Positions 17,138-26,124 of a stretch of DNA of 64,000 bases are shown in pieces (position 1 is the first letter of the stretch; each line of letters opens with the position of its first letter). The DNA lies in NCBI GenBank assembly GCA_045564915.1, contig JBJLGL010000002.1, forward strand, positions 1-64,000, written 5' to 3'. The position numbers were made by a program, and so were the translations under genes. The notes under the pieces were generated by a model that was given only the letters and a program-made list of their open reading frames with translations, did no database searches and was not told the DNA's origin. Origin of the DNA: JAQWRV01 sp045564915 (GTDB taxonomy: Bacteria > Pseudomonadota > Alphaproteobacteria > Rhodospirillales > Rhodospirillaceae).

Positions 17138-17557
17138 TCACCACGATCCCTGGTCTGGCATGGATGTCCAGGGTTCTTCGGGTGCCAATGGCCCATCTTT
17201 TTGCAACAATTCAAAAGAAATGCCTTCTGGAGATTTTACAAAAGCCATGAAGCCATCCCTTGGCGGTAGGTTGAGTGTTAGGCCTTTATCCATCAATTCC
17301 TGACAAGTTTCATATATGTTATCGACCTGATAGGCTATGTGGCTGAATGAGCCGTACTTCTTACGATCTTCTAATTGATGGTAATACACCACCTCAATTT
17401 GCGCATCTTCATTACCTGGCATGGCAAGAAAAACAATGTCACAAGGTCTTTGGTGGCCTGTAAGCCTTCTAACTTCTCTCATGCCCATAGTCTCACAATA
17501 AAATTCCATTGCTTCGTCTAAGTCAGAGACACGTACAGCCGTATGGAGGTATTTCAT
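17138..17557 (-). CDS. VOC-family protein, glyoxalase I-like
   Basis: 139 aa in two beta-alpha-beta-beta-beta modules. All four metal ligands of glyoxalase I are in place: His5 (LHTAVRV), Glu55 (QIEVVYY), His73 (SHIAYQV) and Glu116 (ISFELLQ). The length matches lactoylglutathione lyase GloA. The sequence around HQRPCDIVFLAMPG is less typical, so related VOC lyases or dioxygenase-like proteins cannot be excluded. It starts 15 nt after the TPR gene on the same strand and is probably cotranscribed with it. Confidence 0.75.
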   Translation of the reverse strand: MKYLHTAVRVSDLDEAMEFYCETMGMREVRRLTGHQRPCDIVFLAMPGNEDAQIEVVYYHQLEDRKKYGSFSHIAYQVDNIYETCQELMDKGLTLNLPPRDGFMAFVKSPEGISFELLQKDGPLAPEEPWTSMPDQGSW

Positions 17558-17572
17558 GGTGATGATTGGGTC

Positions 17573-18106
17573 CTAGTCCATAATTTTTTCTTCATCTATT
17601 GGGTCACGATTACTTGGGGGAACCCAGCTTACTTCACCATCTCTGAAACGCTCAATAGCAGTCTGAAGGACTGCATGCGCCTCACAACCACGCGGGCAGA
17701 GGTTTTCTAGTTTGTCCAGATTAGCTTCCGCAGCTTCCTGATTCCCCATCATCAAATAAAGCTCACCTTGATATTCCAAAGCTCCTTTGTGAGTTGGGTC
17801 CGATGCCAGCGCAGCAATATAATTTTCCATAGCTTGCTCGTGCTTACCGATGCTGCGCAGGCTATAGGCCTTGAGGGTCAGGGCTTCAGCATTTTCCGGA
17901 TACCATTCAATGACCTCAAAATCGAGATACGCGATTGCCTCCTCATACTCGCCAGAATCGATCATTTCTTGGACTTCTGTATAGTCGATGTCACCTTCCA
18001 AGGGAAAATCTACACCAGCAATTGCCCACGCTTGTCCAGCTGTAAAAGCAACCGCAATCGCAATAGAAAAAATACCTTTAATATAAAGTTTTGTCTTGAT
18101 GATCAT
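17573..18106 (-). CDS. Exported TPR-repeat protein
   Basis: 177 aa with a signal peptide (IFSIAIAVAFTAGQAWA, cleavage near residue 28). Two or three tetratricopeptide repeats follow: ALTLKAYSLRSIGKHEQAMENYIAA and ALEYQGELYLMMGNQEAAEANL, with an earlier degenerate one. A Cys pair in CPRGCEAH closes the repeat region, then a Pro/Asp-rich tail. It is probably a small periplasmic scaffold. The pattern of two Cys after a TPR unit is common in unannotated proteobacterial proteins. A strong AGGAAAATCC ribosome site precedes the ATG. Confidence 0.8.
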   Translation of the reverse strand: MIIKTKLYIKGIFSIAIAVAFTAGQAWAIAGVDFPLEGDIDYTEVQEMIDSGEYEEAIAYLDFEVIEWYPENAEALTLKAYSLRSIGKHEQAMENYIAALASDPTHKGALEYQGELYLMMGNQEAAEANLDKLENLCPRGCEAHAVLQTAIERFRDGEVSWVPPSNRDPIDEEKIMD

Positions 18107-18141
18107 GGATTTTCCTTTCCACTGTGATCTATAGATCTAGC

Positions 18142-18177
18142 GCTATAATACTCTAGAATTAGGTTTCAAAAAACCTA
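18142..18177 (-). promoter_or_regulatory. Candidate promoter with overlapping inverted repeat
   Basis: On the minus strand a TTGAAA box (18169-18164) and a TATAGC box (18147-18142) are 16 nt apart, about 36 nt upstream of the TPR gene start. The -35 box lies inside a 7-bp inverted repeat, TAGGTTT at 18160-18166 and AAACCTA at 18171-18177, which could be an operator. Read by eye only. Confidence 0.3.
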
Positions 18178-18196
18178 TACCTTGATTTTTAGTTTA

Positions 18197-18222
18197 TCAA
18201 AAACCCCGCGCGCTGGCGGGGT
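18197..18222 (-). terminator. Rho-independent terminator
   Basis: A 7-bp GC-rich stem, ACCCCGC (18203-18209) with GCGGGGT (18216-18222), has a 6-nt loop. On the minus strand it is followed by TTTTGAT, a U-run. It sits about 70 nt downstream of the gene ending at 18291 and faces the right way for it. Confidence 0.75.
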
Positions 18223-18290
18223 CTTTGGTATGCATATCGCATACGGTAGAGGCCAGTCTTTCTTGAAAGAGCCTTTGAATTACGATGTAC

Positions 18291-18641
18291 TTACTTATTT
18301 TCGCGCTGGAATGCAGCGGAGACAGGTAGGTCACCTTCGCGCAACAGCGGCGAGTAGGTCAGGTCGATGAAACGGTCACGGTCTTTCTGCCATACCGCCT
18401 CTTCTTCGGATGTTGGCATATATTGCTCAATCATCGCATTAGTAATGCCTTTTTCTGCCAATAGGGCTTCTACCACTTTCATACGACGGCGGTTAGACCA
18501 CACTTCGGCGCCGAGGGCGATGAGACTAGTCATCATGTTATCCAGGATAGGATTGCCGAGAAAAACGGCACGCTCCACGTCGGATGGAATGAAGTCTGAC
18601 GCATAGGTCGGACGGTCAGTTTTAAGCTTCGTTGTGGCCAT
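18291..18641 (-). CDS. Small soluble conserved-looking protein, function unknown
   Basis: 116 aa, no signal peptide or membrane segment. It is largely helical, with an NRRRMKVVEALLAEKGIT helix in the middle and a charged C-terminus (QKDRDRFIDLTYSPLL). The ATG has an AAGGAGAAGGA ribosome site. A terminator follows at 18197-18222 and a gap of about 180 nt precedes it, so it may be monocistronic. I do not recognise a family. The well-formed ribosome site and terminator make it a real gene. Confidence 0.75.
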   Translation of the reverse strand: MATTKLKTDRPTYASDFIPSDVERAVFLGNPILDNMMTSLIALGAEVWSNRRRMKVVEALLAEKGITNAMIEQYMPTSEEEAVWQKDRDRFIDLTYSPLLREGDLPVSAAFQRENK

Positions 18642-18818
18642 AATTCCTTCTCCTTAATCGAAACGCTCTAACGCTTGATGCGATATTTTGCCTAGAATAC
18701 GCCCGAAACTGGTGTGAATGCAATTGTCCTGAGTCCGGTGTTATTCGGACGGCTCTTATCGGCTAGTTTGCCCTGCCAAAGAGGCCATAAATCATTGAAA
18801 TACATATATATTATATGG

Positions 18819-20411
18819 CTATTGGACAATAGAGAGCCACCGGGAGGGATAAACTCCCCGGGCATTATCGACCCAGCCTCGAACATATTCTTGCACTAGG
18901 CGTCGCCCAGAATAAAAATAAAGAGGAATCATGGGGTGATCCTGGAGAGCCTGAGCCTCCGCCAACTTCATTCTTCGGGCACGTTCATCTGGGTTGTTTT
19001 CATACCACGCAGCTTTAAAAAGATCGTTGTATTCAGCGCTGTCGTAATTGGTGAAATTCCGAGAACTCAGTTCTGAATTCAGCCAAAGCAAGAATGATGC
19101 AGCATCATAATTTCCTGCGACGTGCAGATACCTCGCTACTTCAAAATTGTGGCTCATGCGGTCAGCTGCAAGTACGCGTCGCTCGGAATTAATCAATTGC
19201 GTCTGTACGCCAATTTGCTGCCACATAGCGGCAATAGCTGTCGCTTGTTTGGATTGCAGTTCAACTGTGTTGTAGCGGATAGATACTCTAAGAGGTGCAT
19301 TATCCCCAAAACCTGCCTCTGCCAATAATTGCCTAGCCTGCTCGCGGCGTTCCTCAATCGGTTTGTCTGCAAAATCTGCTCGAGCTTGGTTGGGATAGTG
19401 GTTAACTGTGGGAGGAATATAACCATAGGCTGGTATCTCTCCTGTACGGAGCACACGGTTTATTAAAAGTTCGCGATCTACAGCCATAGAAAGCGCGCGG
19501 CGGACACGAACGTCATCAAAGGGCGGCTTGGCCAGATTAAAAACGTATAATTCTGTGGTTAGACCAGGTGTTATGTGGAGTGTCTCAGGCATGTTCTTTG
19601 TTATAAAATCGAATTGGTTGGGTGGAAAGAAAACAAGCGTATCTAATTCCCCGGCACGGAAACGACGGAAACCTGTATTCATGTCTTCAGATGGGATCTG
19701 GAACACCTCATCTATGGCTACTTTTTCTGCATCAAAGAAATGAGGATTCTTGACTAACTTGACATGCGACCCGGGCGCCCACTCAGCTAGTTTAAATGGT
19801 CCGTTGACCACCATATTCTCAGGCCGAGTCCACTCAGTTCCAAATTCTTCGACAACGTGTCTAGGAACAGGCCGAGCATCGATTGAAAGAATATCCATCA
19901 AATAAGGTACGGGATGGGTGAGATGAATGACTAACGTATCGCTGTCGACAGCTTTAACGCCCAGACTCGTTACAGGCAGTTCACCTTTAATAACTGATTC
20001 TGCATTAACGATAGGCCGAAAATATTCAGCAGTGCGCGAGGCTGTGGATGGGTCTAGTTGACGCTGAAATGTGTATAAAAAATCATAGGCGTCTATGGGG
20101 CTGCCGTCAGACCATTTTAAGCCGTCACGCATATTAAAAGTGTAGGTAAGGCCATCTTCACTGATAGTCCAAGACTCAGCAGATCCGGGAATAACGCTAT
20201 CATCTGGTGCTGTCGTCGCCAAGGCAACAAACATGTCAGTCATAATAGTCGATTCAAACGCACTCAGTAACTTGTGCGGGTCCAAGCTTTCTGGATCCCC
20301 TGAAATACCACGTCGCAGGACGTTTAATTTTTCTTGGGCGCTGATAGGCTGGGCAGCCAATGCACCAGTGAGTATGACTGCAAGAACGATAGCTTTCATA
20401 TAAGTTTTCAT
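18819..20411 (-). CDS. SBP5-family periplasmic oligopeptide-type binding protein
   Basis: 530 aa from the ATG at 20411 (AGGATAAT ribosome region); a GTG at 20477 would place 22 residues before the signal. Signal peptide MKAIVLAVILTGALAAQPISA. Family hallmarks are the opening RRGISGDPESLDPHK, the SWTISEDGLTYTFNMRDGLKWSDG signature, DVRVRRALSMAVDRE and a C-terminal IPLYFY strand. It is closest to OppA/MppA-like dipeptide and murein-peptide receptors. No ABC permease or ATPase gene is in the window, so it must work with a remote transporter or bind another ligand. The TonB receptor gene lies directly upstream on the same strand, suggesting an uptake route across both membranes. Confidence 0.9.
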   Translation of the reverse strand: MKTYMKAIVLAVILTGALAAQPISAQEKLNVLRRGISGDPESLDPHKLLSAFESTIMTDMFVALATTAPDDSVIPGSAESWTISEDGLTYTFNMRDGLKWSDGSPIDAYDFLYTFQRQLDPSTASRTAEYFRPIVNAESVIKGELPVTSLGVKAVDSDTLVIHLTHPVPYLMDILSIDARPVPRHVVEEFGTEWTRPENMVVNGPFKLAEWAPGSHVKLVKNPHFFDAEKVAIDEVFQIPSEDMNTGFRRFRAGELDTLVFFPPNQFDFITKNMPETLHITPGLTTELYVFNLAKPPFDDVRVRRALSMAVDRELLINRVLRTGEIPAYGYIPPTVNHYPNQARADFADKPIEERREQARQLLAEAGFGDNAPLRVSIRYNTVELQSKQATAIAAMWQQIGVQTQLINSERRVLAADRMSHNFEVARYLHVAGNYDAASFLLWLNSELSSRNFTNYDSAEYNDLFKAAWYENNPDERARRMKLAEAQALQDHPMIPLYFYSGRRLVQEYVRGWVDNARGVYPSRWLSIVQ

Positions 20412-20488
20412 ATCATTATCCTGGCGTGTAAATAGGCCTTCTGCAAAGGCTTTAGATCTGCTCGGGGCAAGAAACACCCTAATTTCAG

Positions 20489-20516
20489 TCCCTCTGCATT
20501 GAGAATACCAGAGGGA
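20489..20516. repeat. 8-bp perfect inverted repeat between TonB receptor and binding-protein genes
   Basis: TCCCTCTG (20489-20496) and CAGAGGGA (20509-20516) flank a 12-nt loop, about 50 nt after the TonB receptor gene and 80 nt before the binding-protein start. There is no U-run on either strand, so it is a weak terminator candidate. An operator or an mRNA-stabilising hairpin that lowers readthrough between the two genes is equally possible. Confidence 0.45.
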
Positions 20517-20566
20517 TTACAGTTGAAAATGGCTACAAAGGTGAAATGGAATATCCCAACACTCAG

Positions 20567-22720
20567 CTAGAAATTACCACGGACGCTAAACCCAAAGAAC
20601 CTACCTTGCTTGCTACGCCGAGACTCAACGCGATCTAAGATATTATCTGCCTGGGCAGATAAGTAGACTAGTTTCGTCCGCTTATTTTTTGCTCGAATGA
20701 CGTTACCCCAAAATAGACGGCCAACTATGCCATTGGGGAAAGGTTTCTCCATAAATAGGCGCATATCTGGTCCAGTAGACTGGTCCTCAAAAGTATTAAA
20801 ATCACTTTGAATTGTCGGACCATTCCAAGCGAATATTGTTCCATAGGAAATTCCCCAGGCTTGGACGTCATGCCGTCCATCAATATTCAACTTAAATCGA
20901 TTTTGTTTGGCAAAACGACGGTTCAGAAGAGTAAATGGATCATTTACTTTCGAGTCTTGCCACAGAATCTTTGATGATAGGACCGCGTCAATTAGCCCAA
21001 GCTGGCGCAATTGTAAGCTTGTTTCTAGTTCAACGCCATAGTGCTTGCCAGCACCTAAGTTCCCGGGTGCTGACTGGTTGAACCCAAACAAAACCTTGTC
21101 GCTAACATCAGTCACATCACGATAAAAAAAACGTAAATTAGCTACACCGGCCTGTTTAGCAAGCCGGTGTTCAACACCAATTTCCGCATCCCACGATTTT
21201 TCTGGTTTAAGCTCTGGGTTTCCAGCGTCAATCTCGTCATCTTCTCGGTCTAGGTTGGAGATGAAGTCGACAAAATCCAATTGCCCTATGTCACGTCTAA
21301 AAGAAATGAAAAATTGAGTAGAGTCTGTCGCATTATACCAAATATCTAGACTAGGTTTAGTAAACGTAAAGGTACGCGAAGTGTTGACATCGGAACCTAA
21401 TTGATCGAGCCAAGAGAACTCTGTTGCCACACCAGTTTCAATTTCCCACTTTGGGCTCAGTCTCCATATATGGCTGCTAAAGGCCTCTACTCGATCTTCC
21501 GTAACGACTTGATCTGCATTAAAAACGGGGAGGGTTGTTTTGGAGCCATTAAGCGTACTAAAAAAAATCAGACTCTTGTCGAGGGAATTAACTGCGCCTT
21601 CAATACCTAACTCTATAGATTGATTTTGAGTAATGGCCCAGTCCAGAGTACCTCTAACAATTTCTTCTGTGGCTTTTTGATCAATGCTATCACCCCCGAC
21701 AGGTAATAATATTGTAGGATCGGTGACGAAGGTGAAATCCTCATTTGAGCGGGTTTTCTCTTCTACTGAATAAACGAAGAGTCCCTTAAAGGAGAGTTTT
21801 TGGGTAAGGCCAACTGTATAATCTCCACTGATTTCATAAGCTGAGTCTTCGCCAGTGAGCGATAAGAAATTACCACCTCCATCACTTTCAATGGCCTCTT
21901 CACTAATATCTGTTATGAATTCTGTATCTGTCCAAAGACCTATAGGCCGCTTTTCAATAAATCCATTTATTTGTGCTTGGTGGTTTGAGTCAAACGCATA
22001 AGCAATGCGTCCGCGGCCAACGTACCGGCGGCTTTCCATTCTCCTTGTCTCGATTGATTCCCGAAAAGGACGTTGCATGCTGTCAGAGAAGCGTTCTACT
22101 TTTAGACTTGGAAGTTGTCTTGGACGCATTTCGCTCGAGAGAGTGTAGCTCCATGCACCAGTTTCGCCACTTATGGACCCAGCATAAATTAGCTCGTTCT
22201 GTCCGTCAGTGAAGGATACATCACCAACACTCCAAGTGCCCCCAATCCGGTTATTTTCTGCCAGTACAACATTAATAACCCGACTGCCAATATCACTGTC
22301 AATCTCACGGACGTTACCACTAATAACCTCAATTCTCGTAACTTGTGATGCAGGAATACGCTCAAAAAATTCCTGGATTGAATTCCCTTTTGTGGTCAAA
22401 CGTTTGCCGTTAATCAGAATCTGAGTGGTTTGTGATCTTAGGCCGCGGCGGTCTTGGTCTCCGGCCAAATTGCCCCGTGAAGAGGAAAGTGCCCCAGCAG
22501 CACCGGGAATACGCTCAAGCATATCTTTGGCATGTGTTGGCCGGTAATCAGAGAAGAAGTTAGGTTCATAAATAGTAATACCAGCTTCTTCTTGGCTTGC
22601 GGCTACCGGGAGTTTTGTTTGAGACTGAGCCTGCCCTGGCTTCACTGCGCACAATAAGGCAAATGTCAGAACGAAAGGGATCAAAACAATATAAGTACTG
22701 GACTTTAAGATCTGCGCCAA
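20567..22720 (-). CDS. TonB-dependent outer-membrane receptor
   Basis: 717 aa from a TTG at 22720 with AGGA 9 nt upstream. There is no ATG near the N-terminus, and a TTG at 22786 is the longer option. Signal TYIVLIPFVLTFALLCAVKPGQAQ. The plug domain is clear: DMLERIPGAAG, RGLRSQTTQILINGKRL and QVTRIEVISGNVREIDSDIGSRVINVV. The barrel has many alternating aromatic strands and ends in GRFFGFSVRGNF, with the C-terminal Phe required for outer-membrane assembly. The plug resembles PupB/FecA-like and TonB carbohydrate receptors without an N-terminal signalling domain. Ligand unknown; the adjacent SBP5 gene hints at a peptide or oligomer. Confidence 0.9.
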   Translation of the reverse strand: MAQILKSSTYIVLIPFVLTFALLCAVKPGQAQSQTKLPVAASQEEAGITIYEPNFFSDYRPTHAKDMLERIPGAAGALSSSRGNLAGDQDRRGLRSQTTQILINGKRLTTKGNSIQEFFERIPASQVTRIEVISGNVREIDSDIGSRVINVVLAENNRIGGTWSVGDVSFTDGQNELIYAGSISGETGAWSYTLSSEMRPRQLPSLKVERFSDSMQRPFRESIETRRMESRRYVGRGRIAYAFDSNHQAQINGFIEKRPIGLWTDTEFITDISEEAIESDGGGNFLSLTGEDSAYEISGDYTVGLTQKLSFKGLFVYSVEEKTRSNEDFTFVTDPTILLPVGGDSIDQKATEEIVRGTLDWAITQNQSIELGIEGAVNSLDKSLIFFSTLNGSKTTLPVFNADQVVTEDRVEAFSSHIWRLSPKWEIETGVATEFSWLDQLGSDVNTSRTFTFTKPSLDIWYNATDSTQFFISFRRDIGQLDFVDFISNLDREDDEIDAGNPELKPEKSWDAEIGVEHRLAKQAGVANLRFFYRDVTDVSDKVLFGFNQSAPGNLGAGKHYGVELETSLQLRQLGLIDAVLSSKILWQDSKVNDPFTLLNRRFAKQNRFKLNIDGRHDVQAWGISYGTIFAWNGPTIQSDFNTFEDQSTGPDMRLFMEKPFPNGIVGRLFWGNVIRAKNKRTKLVYLSAQADNILDRVESRRSKQGRFFGFSVRGNF

Positions 22721-22862
22721 ATTTTTTAGTCCTATCAGAGCTGCACTAGTCCGATGAGACTCTACGAGTCTCCGCAACCAACACAAAGTTTAAAAGCTGC
22801 TATAGCGGTCTAAGCACACATAGGTCTATGAGAAATCTGCCTAATTATGTAACCCTCTTTAG

Positions 22863-23444
22863 TTAAATAGTTATTGATTTGGTACAGGATCTAATATGAT
22901 TTTCCTGCTCTGGTGTCTCAATCGCTTCTGGCCTCTGGGCTCTTACGGCAACTATAGCCTCGTCCGGCGATGTCCCCATTTCGACTAATAGCCGAGCTGC
23001 GATCATCCCGGCGCGACCTCTGCCTCCACGGCAATGAACGGCGATTACTTCACTGTTTCCAAGCGAATCCCTGAGGACGGGGCCGATTTCAATCCATCGA
23101 GCTTCCCAGGCCTCGTCGGGCGCTTTTAAATCGGTTATCGGTGAATGTAACCAGGCCATGCCGCGTGTTTCGCAGGCCCTGCGAATTTTATCACCAGTCA
23201 GCGCACATTCCTGCAATTCAACTTCATCCATAAGTGTAAGCAAAGCTGATGCACCAGCTGCTGCAATCGCGTCCAGATCAGTGCTCAGGTCGCGCTTCCA
23301 TGGACCTGTATCAGCATGTGGTTGGTTTTTGCCAGGGCACATGGTGAAGATAATCCGTCCTCTGCCTATACTATATTCTACTGCAGCAATGGGGATAGGG
23401 TGTGTTATACTCGTTTTGGCTGAACTTTGTATTTTCTCCGGCAT
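22863..23444 (-). CDS. Dual-specificity/CDKN3-like protein tyrosine phosphatase
   Basis: 193 aa from the ATG at 23444; a TTG at 23456 would overlap the upstream gene by 11 nt. The active-site P-loop is VHCRGGRGRAG (Cys138, Arg144, the CX5R motif) and the general acid is probably Asp105 in SPITDLKAP. It belongs with the prokaryotic cyclin-dependent-kinase-inhibitor-3-like phosphatases. These are small cytoplasmic enzymes whose substrates are unknown. Starts 1 nt after the stop of a small membrane-anchored protein gene, so the two are coexpressed. Confidence 0.85.
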   Translation of the reverse strand: MPEKIQSSAKTSITHPIPIAAVEYSIGRGRIIFTMCPGKNQPHADTGPWKRDLSTDLDAIAAAGASALLTLMDEVELQECALTGDKIRRACETRGMAWLHSPITDLKAPDEAWEARWIEIGPVLRDSLGNSEVIAVHCRGGRGRAGMIAARLLVEMGTSPDEAIVAVRAQRPEAIETPEQENHIRSCTKSITI

Positions 23445-23445
23445 A

Positions 23446-23913
23446 TTATGGCGCAACTTTCTCTAGTGGTTCAGGGATATCAAGATCTTGTCCGTTTAAT
23501 TGTAACCAACGGATCCAGTCATCCTGAAGTTGTCCTGCATAGCGTGCGAGATCTCTGTCCTGATCTTGGAGCGCTCGAAGATACAGGTTTGTGCTAGGCA
23601 CAAAAGCTTCCAGCCATATTTTCTTGAGCTTTGGGTGTAACTTCGCAATCACAGAATTGGTTACCTTTCCAGCATGTTCGGCTGCAGCGGTATACCTGCT
23701 GATGAGTATTTCTGTTGCAGCAGGATCAATTATTCCACCTTGCCCATTAGCGTACGCTATGGCTCCACGAACTTCGAGCATAGCTTTGCGAAAGTGTTGA
23801 GCATTCGTGACTTCGTCTGGTGTCCACCGATCCATAAAGATCCAGACAGCCGCTGTTATCAAAACAAGAAAACAAGCAAGAAAATGTAGACGATAGCGTC
23901 TCCAATAATTCAT
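23446..23913 (-). CDS. Single-span membrane protein of unknown function
   Basis: 155 aa. A basic N-terminus (NYWRRYRLHF) and one membrane helix (LACFLVLITAAVWIFM) anchor a mostly helical periplasmic domain of about 125 residues. No Cys or catalytic motif is visible. It is followed immediately by the phosphatase gene and preceded by the ArsC-like gene, all on one strand with short gaps. I do not recognise the family. Helical content and length recall a small sensor-like or four-helix-bundle domain, but that is a guess. Confidence 0.65.
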   Translation of the reverse strand: MNYWRRYRLHFLACFLVLITAAVWIFMDRWTPDEVTNAQHFRKAMLEVRGAIAYANGQGGIIDPAATEILISRYTAAAEHAGKVTNSVIAKLHPKLKKIWLEAFVPSTNLYLRALQDQDRDLARYAGQLQDDWIRWLQLNGQDLDIPEPLEKVAP

Positions 23914-23932
23914 GAGAGAATGACCGGGTTTT

Positions 23933-24274
23933 CTATAGAATATTCAGCACATTCTCTGGTGGACGCCCTATGACTGCTTTTCTACCTGCTACAACAATGG
24001 GGCGTTCGATAATTCGGGGAGTCTCAGTCATAACCTTTAATATTTCAGAATCACTCAAGTTTGCTAGATCGATACCTTCTTCTTTGGCCTCCTTTTTGCG
24101 AGCTATGTGTATTGGGGAAACTCCCAGAGTAGTAACAATGTCTTTGAGCGTAGACTGATTTGGTGGGTTATTGAGATACTCAATAATTATTGGTTTGATC
24201 CCCTTTTCTTCAATTAGTGCCAAAGTTTGACGTGATTTCGAACAGCGCGGATTATGGTAAATAGTCACAGGCAT
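23933..24274 (-). CDS. ArsC-family thioredoxin-fold protein, arsenate reductase-like
   Basis: 113 aa, the normal length for glutaredoxin-linked ArsC. The catalytic motif NPRCSKSR places Cys11 in the anion loop. The conserved Arg and cis-Pro segment are ETPRIIERPIVV, then GRPPENVL at the C-terminus. Members of this family reduce arsenate with glutathione and glutaredoxin. Chromosomal ArsC/YfgD-type proteins without other ars genes often have uncertain roles. No arsenite pump or ArsR gene is nearby, so arsenic resistance is not certain. AGGAG ribosome site. Confidence 0.8.
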   Translation of the reverse strand: MPVTIYHNPRCSKSRQTLALIEEKGIKPIIIEYLNNPPNQSTLKDIVTTLGVSPIHIARKKEAKEEGIDLANLSDSEILKVMTETPRIIERPIVVAGRKAVIGRPPENVLNIL

Positions 24275-24299
24275 TTGGGTCTCCTAATTACTTAAGTTT

Positions 24300-25214
24300 T
24301 TATTCGTCCTTTTCTTTCTGCGCACCAGTGAGGTCAAGATAGATACGAGTTGCAAAAATCTGTCCCGCATCTTTACGAACGGCAAAGTCTTCGTCATAGA
24401 TTGCAGTTGGGTTACTATCCAAGAATGCGCTAAGTGACTTACCTTGAGCAATAGCCTTTATTGTGATGCCCTGGATGTCCCTTAACATTGCATAGGTTTT
24501 TAAGACGGCGTTTTTATCTGACAACTCTCCGTGCCCTGGAATAATCACTGTATCATGGTCAATTATCTCGATGAGCTTCTCGATTGCTGCTATCTCGCCG
24601 CTTAATGTGCCGCCAGTGGAAGAGTCAATAAATGGATAAGAACTCGTCACATAGACATCACCAGTATGAACCACGTTAGGCTCCACGAAGCGCACAAATA
24701 TATCTGTGTCTGTGTGAGCATTGGGAACGTAGACCATACGTATAGTTGTTTCATTAAATCGCAGCGTTGCCTTATCGCTGAATGTGATAACAGGCAAGGC
24801 AACGTTTGGTGATGCTGGCTGATTGCGGTTGAATGCTTCGACAAACTGGTCATTAGACATACGAATATAGGTATTATTATGCGCTATTATGGTCTTTCCG
24901 GCCTTGCCATAATTCTCGTTGCCACCCGTATGATCCCAGTGCCAGTGCGTATTGATTACGTAACGCAGGGGGTTTTTCGTAATTTTGTTAAGTGCAGCGT
25001 CTATCTTTGGTGTCATTTCTGCGTACTGGTCGTCAACGATGAGGACTCCATCGACACCAACTGAAACGCCAATATTACCTCCGGCACCTTTGAAAATATA
25101 AATACCATCACGTATTTCTGCACTACGAATCTGGGTGGTTGCTGGGCTTAGTTGTGACCATGCGGGTGCTATTAAGGTCAAATAGAATAATGATGTAATA
25201 GTAATACGGACCAT
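24300..25214 (-). CDS. Exported metallo-beta-lactamase-fold hydrolase
   Basis: 304 aa with a signal peptide (FYLTLIAPAWS-Q). The zinc motif NTHWHWDHTGG gives His90, His92, Asp94 and His95. Later ligands are in YVPNAHTDTD, HTGDVYV and IPGHGEL, so both metal sites look intact. The pattern with HWHWDHTGGN and a periplasmic location is shared with class B-like and quinoprotein-relay zinc hydrolases. Beta-lactamase activity is not implied. Weakly grouped with ArsC and phosphatase genes on the same strand (25 nt gap). Confidence 0.85.
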   Translation of the reverse strand: MVRITITSLFYLTLIAPAWSQLSPATTQIRSAEIRDGIYIFKGAGGNIGVSVGVDGVLIVDDQYAEMTPKIDAALNKITKNPLRYVINTHWHWDHTGGNENYGKAGKTIIAHNNTYIRMSNDQFVEAFNRNQPASPNVALPVITFSDKATLRFNETTIRMVYVPNAHTDTDIFVRFVEPNVVHTGDVYVTSSYPFIDSSTGGTLSGEIAAIEKLIEIIDHDTVIIPGHGELSDKNAVLKTYAMLRDIQGITIKAIAQGKSLSAFLDSNPTAIYDEDFAVRKDAGQIFATRIYLDLTGAQKEKDE

Positions 25215-25283
25215 GAGCTTGCACTACTCCATTGATTCAATCGGATAATTAGCCAGCACTTAATGTGACGCTTTAAGATGCTG

Positions 25284-25910
25284 CTACGTAAAATTCTCAA
25301 ATTGATTCGAATGTGAATTTAGCCACAACATAGATCCATCTCGAATATCAAAATAGAAACCATGAAGGGCCAGTTGATTGTTAGAATTTTTCTCTGCTAC
25401 CCATGGAAAAGTTAAAAGATTATCTAATGAAAGACGGACAACTTCATGTTCGGTTCGCATATTTCGGTCTACGTTATCACTATGTTTGTCTTTCACGGAA
25501 ATTGCAGCAGGTTGTGCGATTGCCATCCACGACCCAATAAATTCTCCACTAGGCGGTTTTCCATCCACCATTTCTATAAGGGCCTCCACACCACCGCAGT
25601 TAGCGTGACCCATTACAATAATATCGCTGATGTTAAGGTCTTTAACAGCATACTCAAGTGCCGCACTAGTGCCATGATATCCAGCTCGCGGATCATAAGG
25701 TGGTACGACGTTAGCAACATTACGAATGACGAATAGGTCACCAGGATTCTGATCAAACAGCAGAGCTGGATCGATACGAGAATCGCTGCAAGTAATCATA
25801 AGGGCTTTAGGTTCCTGACCACTGTCTGCTAATTTCTTATAAAGATCCTTGTATTCTGGAAGTCGAGACTCTTTATACCTAGCATGTCCTTCTCTAAGCG
25901 CAGAAATCAT
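25284..25910 (-). CDS. Beta-class carbonic anhydrase
   Basis: 208 aa from the ATG at 25910, preceded by GAGGAA; a TTG at 25946 is the longer option. Zinc ligands are Cys41 and Asp43/Arg45 of MITCSDSRID plus His102 and Cys105 of MGHANCGGV. The strand RNVANVVPPYD completes the active site. It interconverts CO2 and bicarbonate in the cytoplasm. Monocistronic and divergent from hisC. Confidence 0.93.
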   Translation of the reverse strand: MISALREGHARYKESRLPEYKDLYKKLADSGQEPKALMITCSDSRIDPALLFDQNPGDLFVIRNVANVVPPYDPRAGYHGTSAALEYAVKDLNISDIIVMGHANCGGVEALIEMVDGKPPSGEFIGSWMAIAQPAAISVKDKHSDNVDRNMRTEHEVVRLSLDNLLTFPWVAEKNSNNQLALHGFYFDIRDGSMLWLNSHSNQFENFT

Positions 25911-26124
25911 TTTTGTCACCGGTTCCTCGCCATAAAATAGTGGCAAAATAAATTCATCTATACCCGCGTTGTTACATACTCTTAAGCATTTTATTCTACG
26001 GTGTAACCTAAATACTTTGCCGGATGCTCAAAGCTTGTGGAATCAGTAACAATAGCAAGAGTAATGGGGTGTTGCCTCCTGTGATGCTCTGGCTATTAGC
26101 ATTTGGGTTCAATATGGAGAACAC

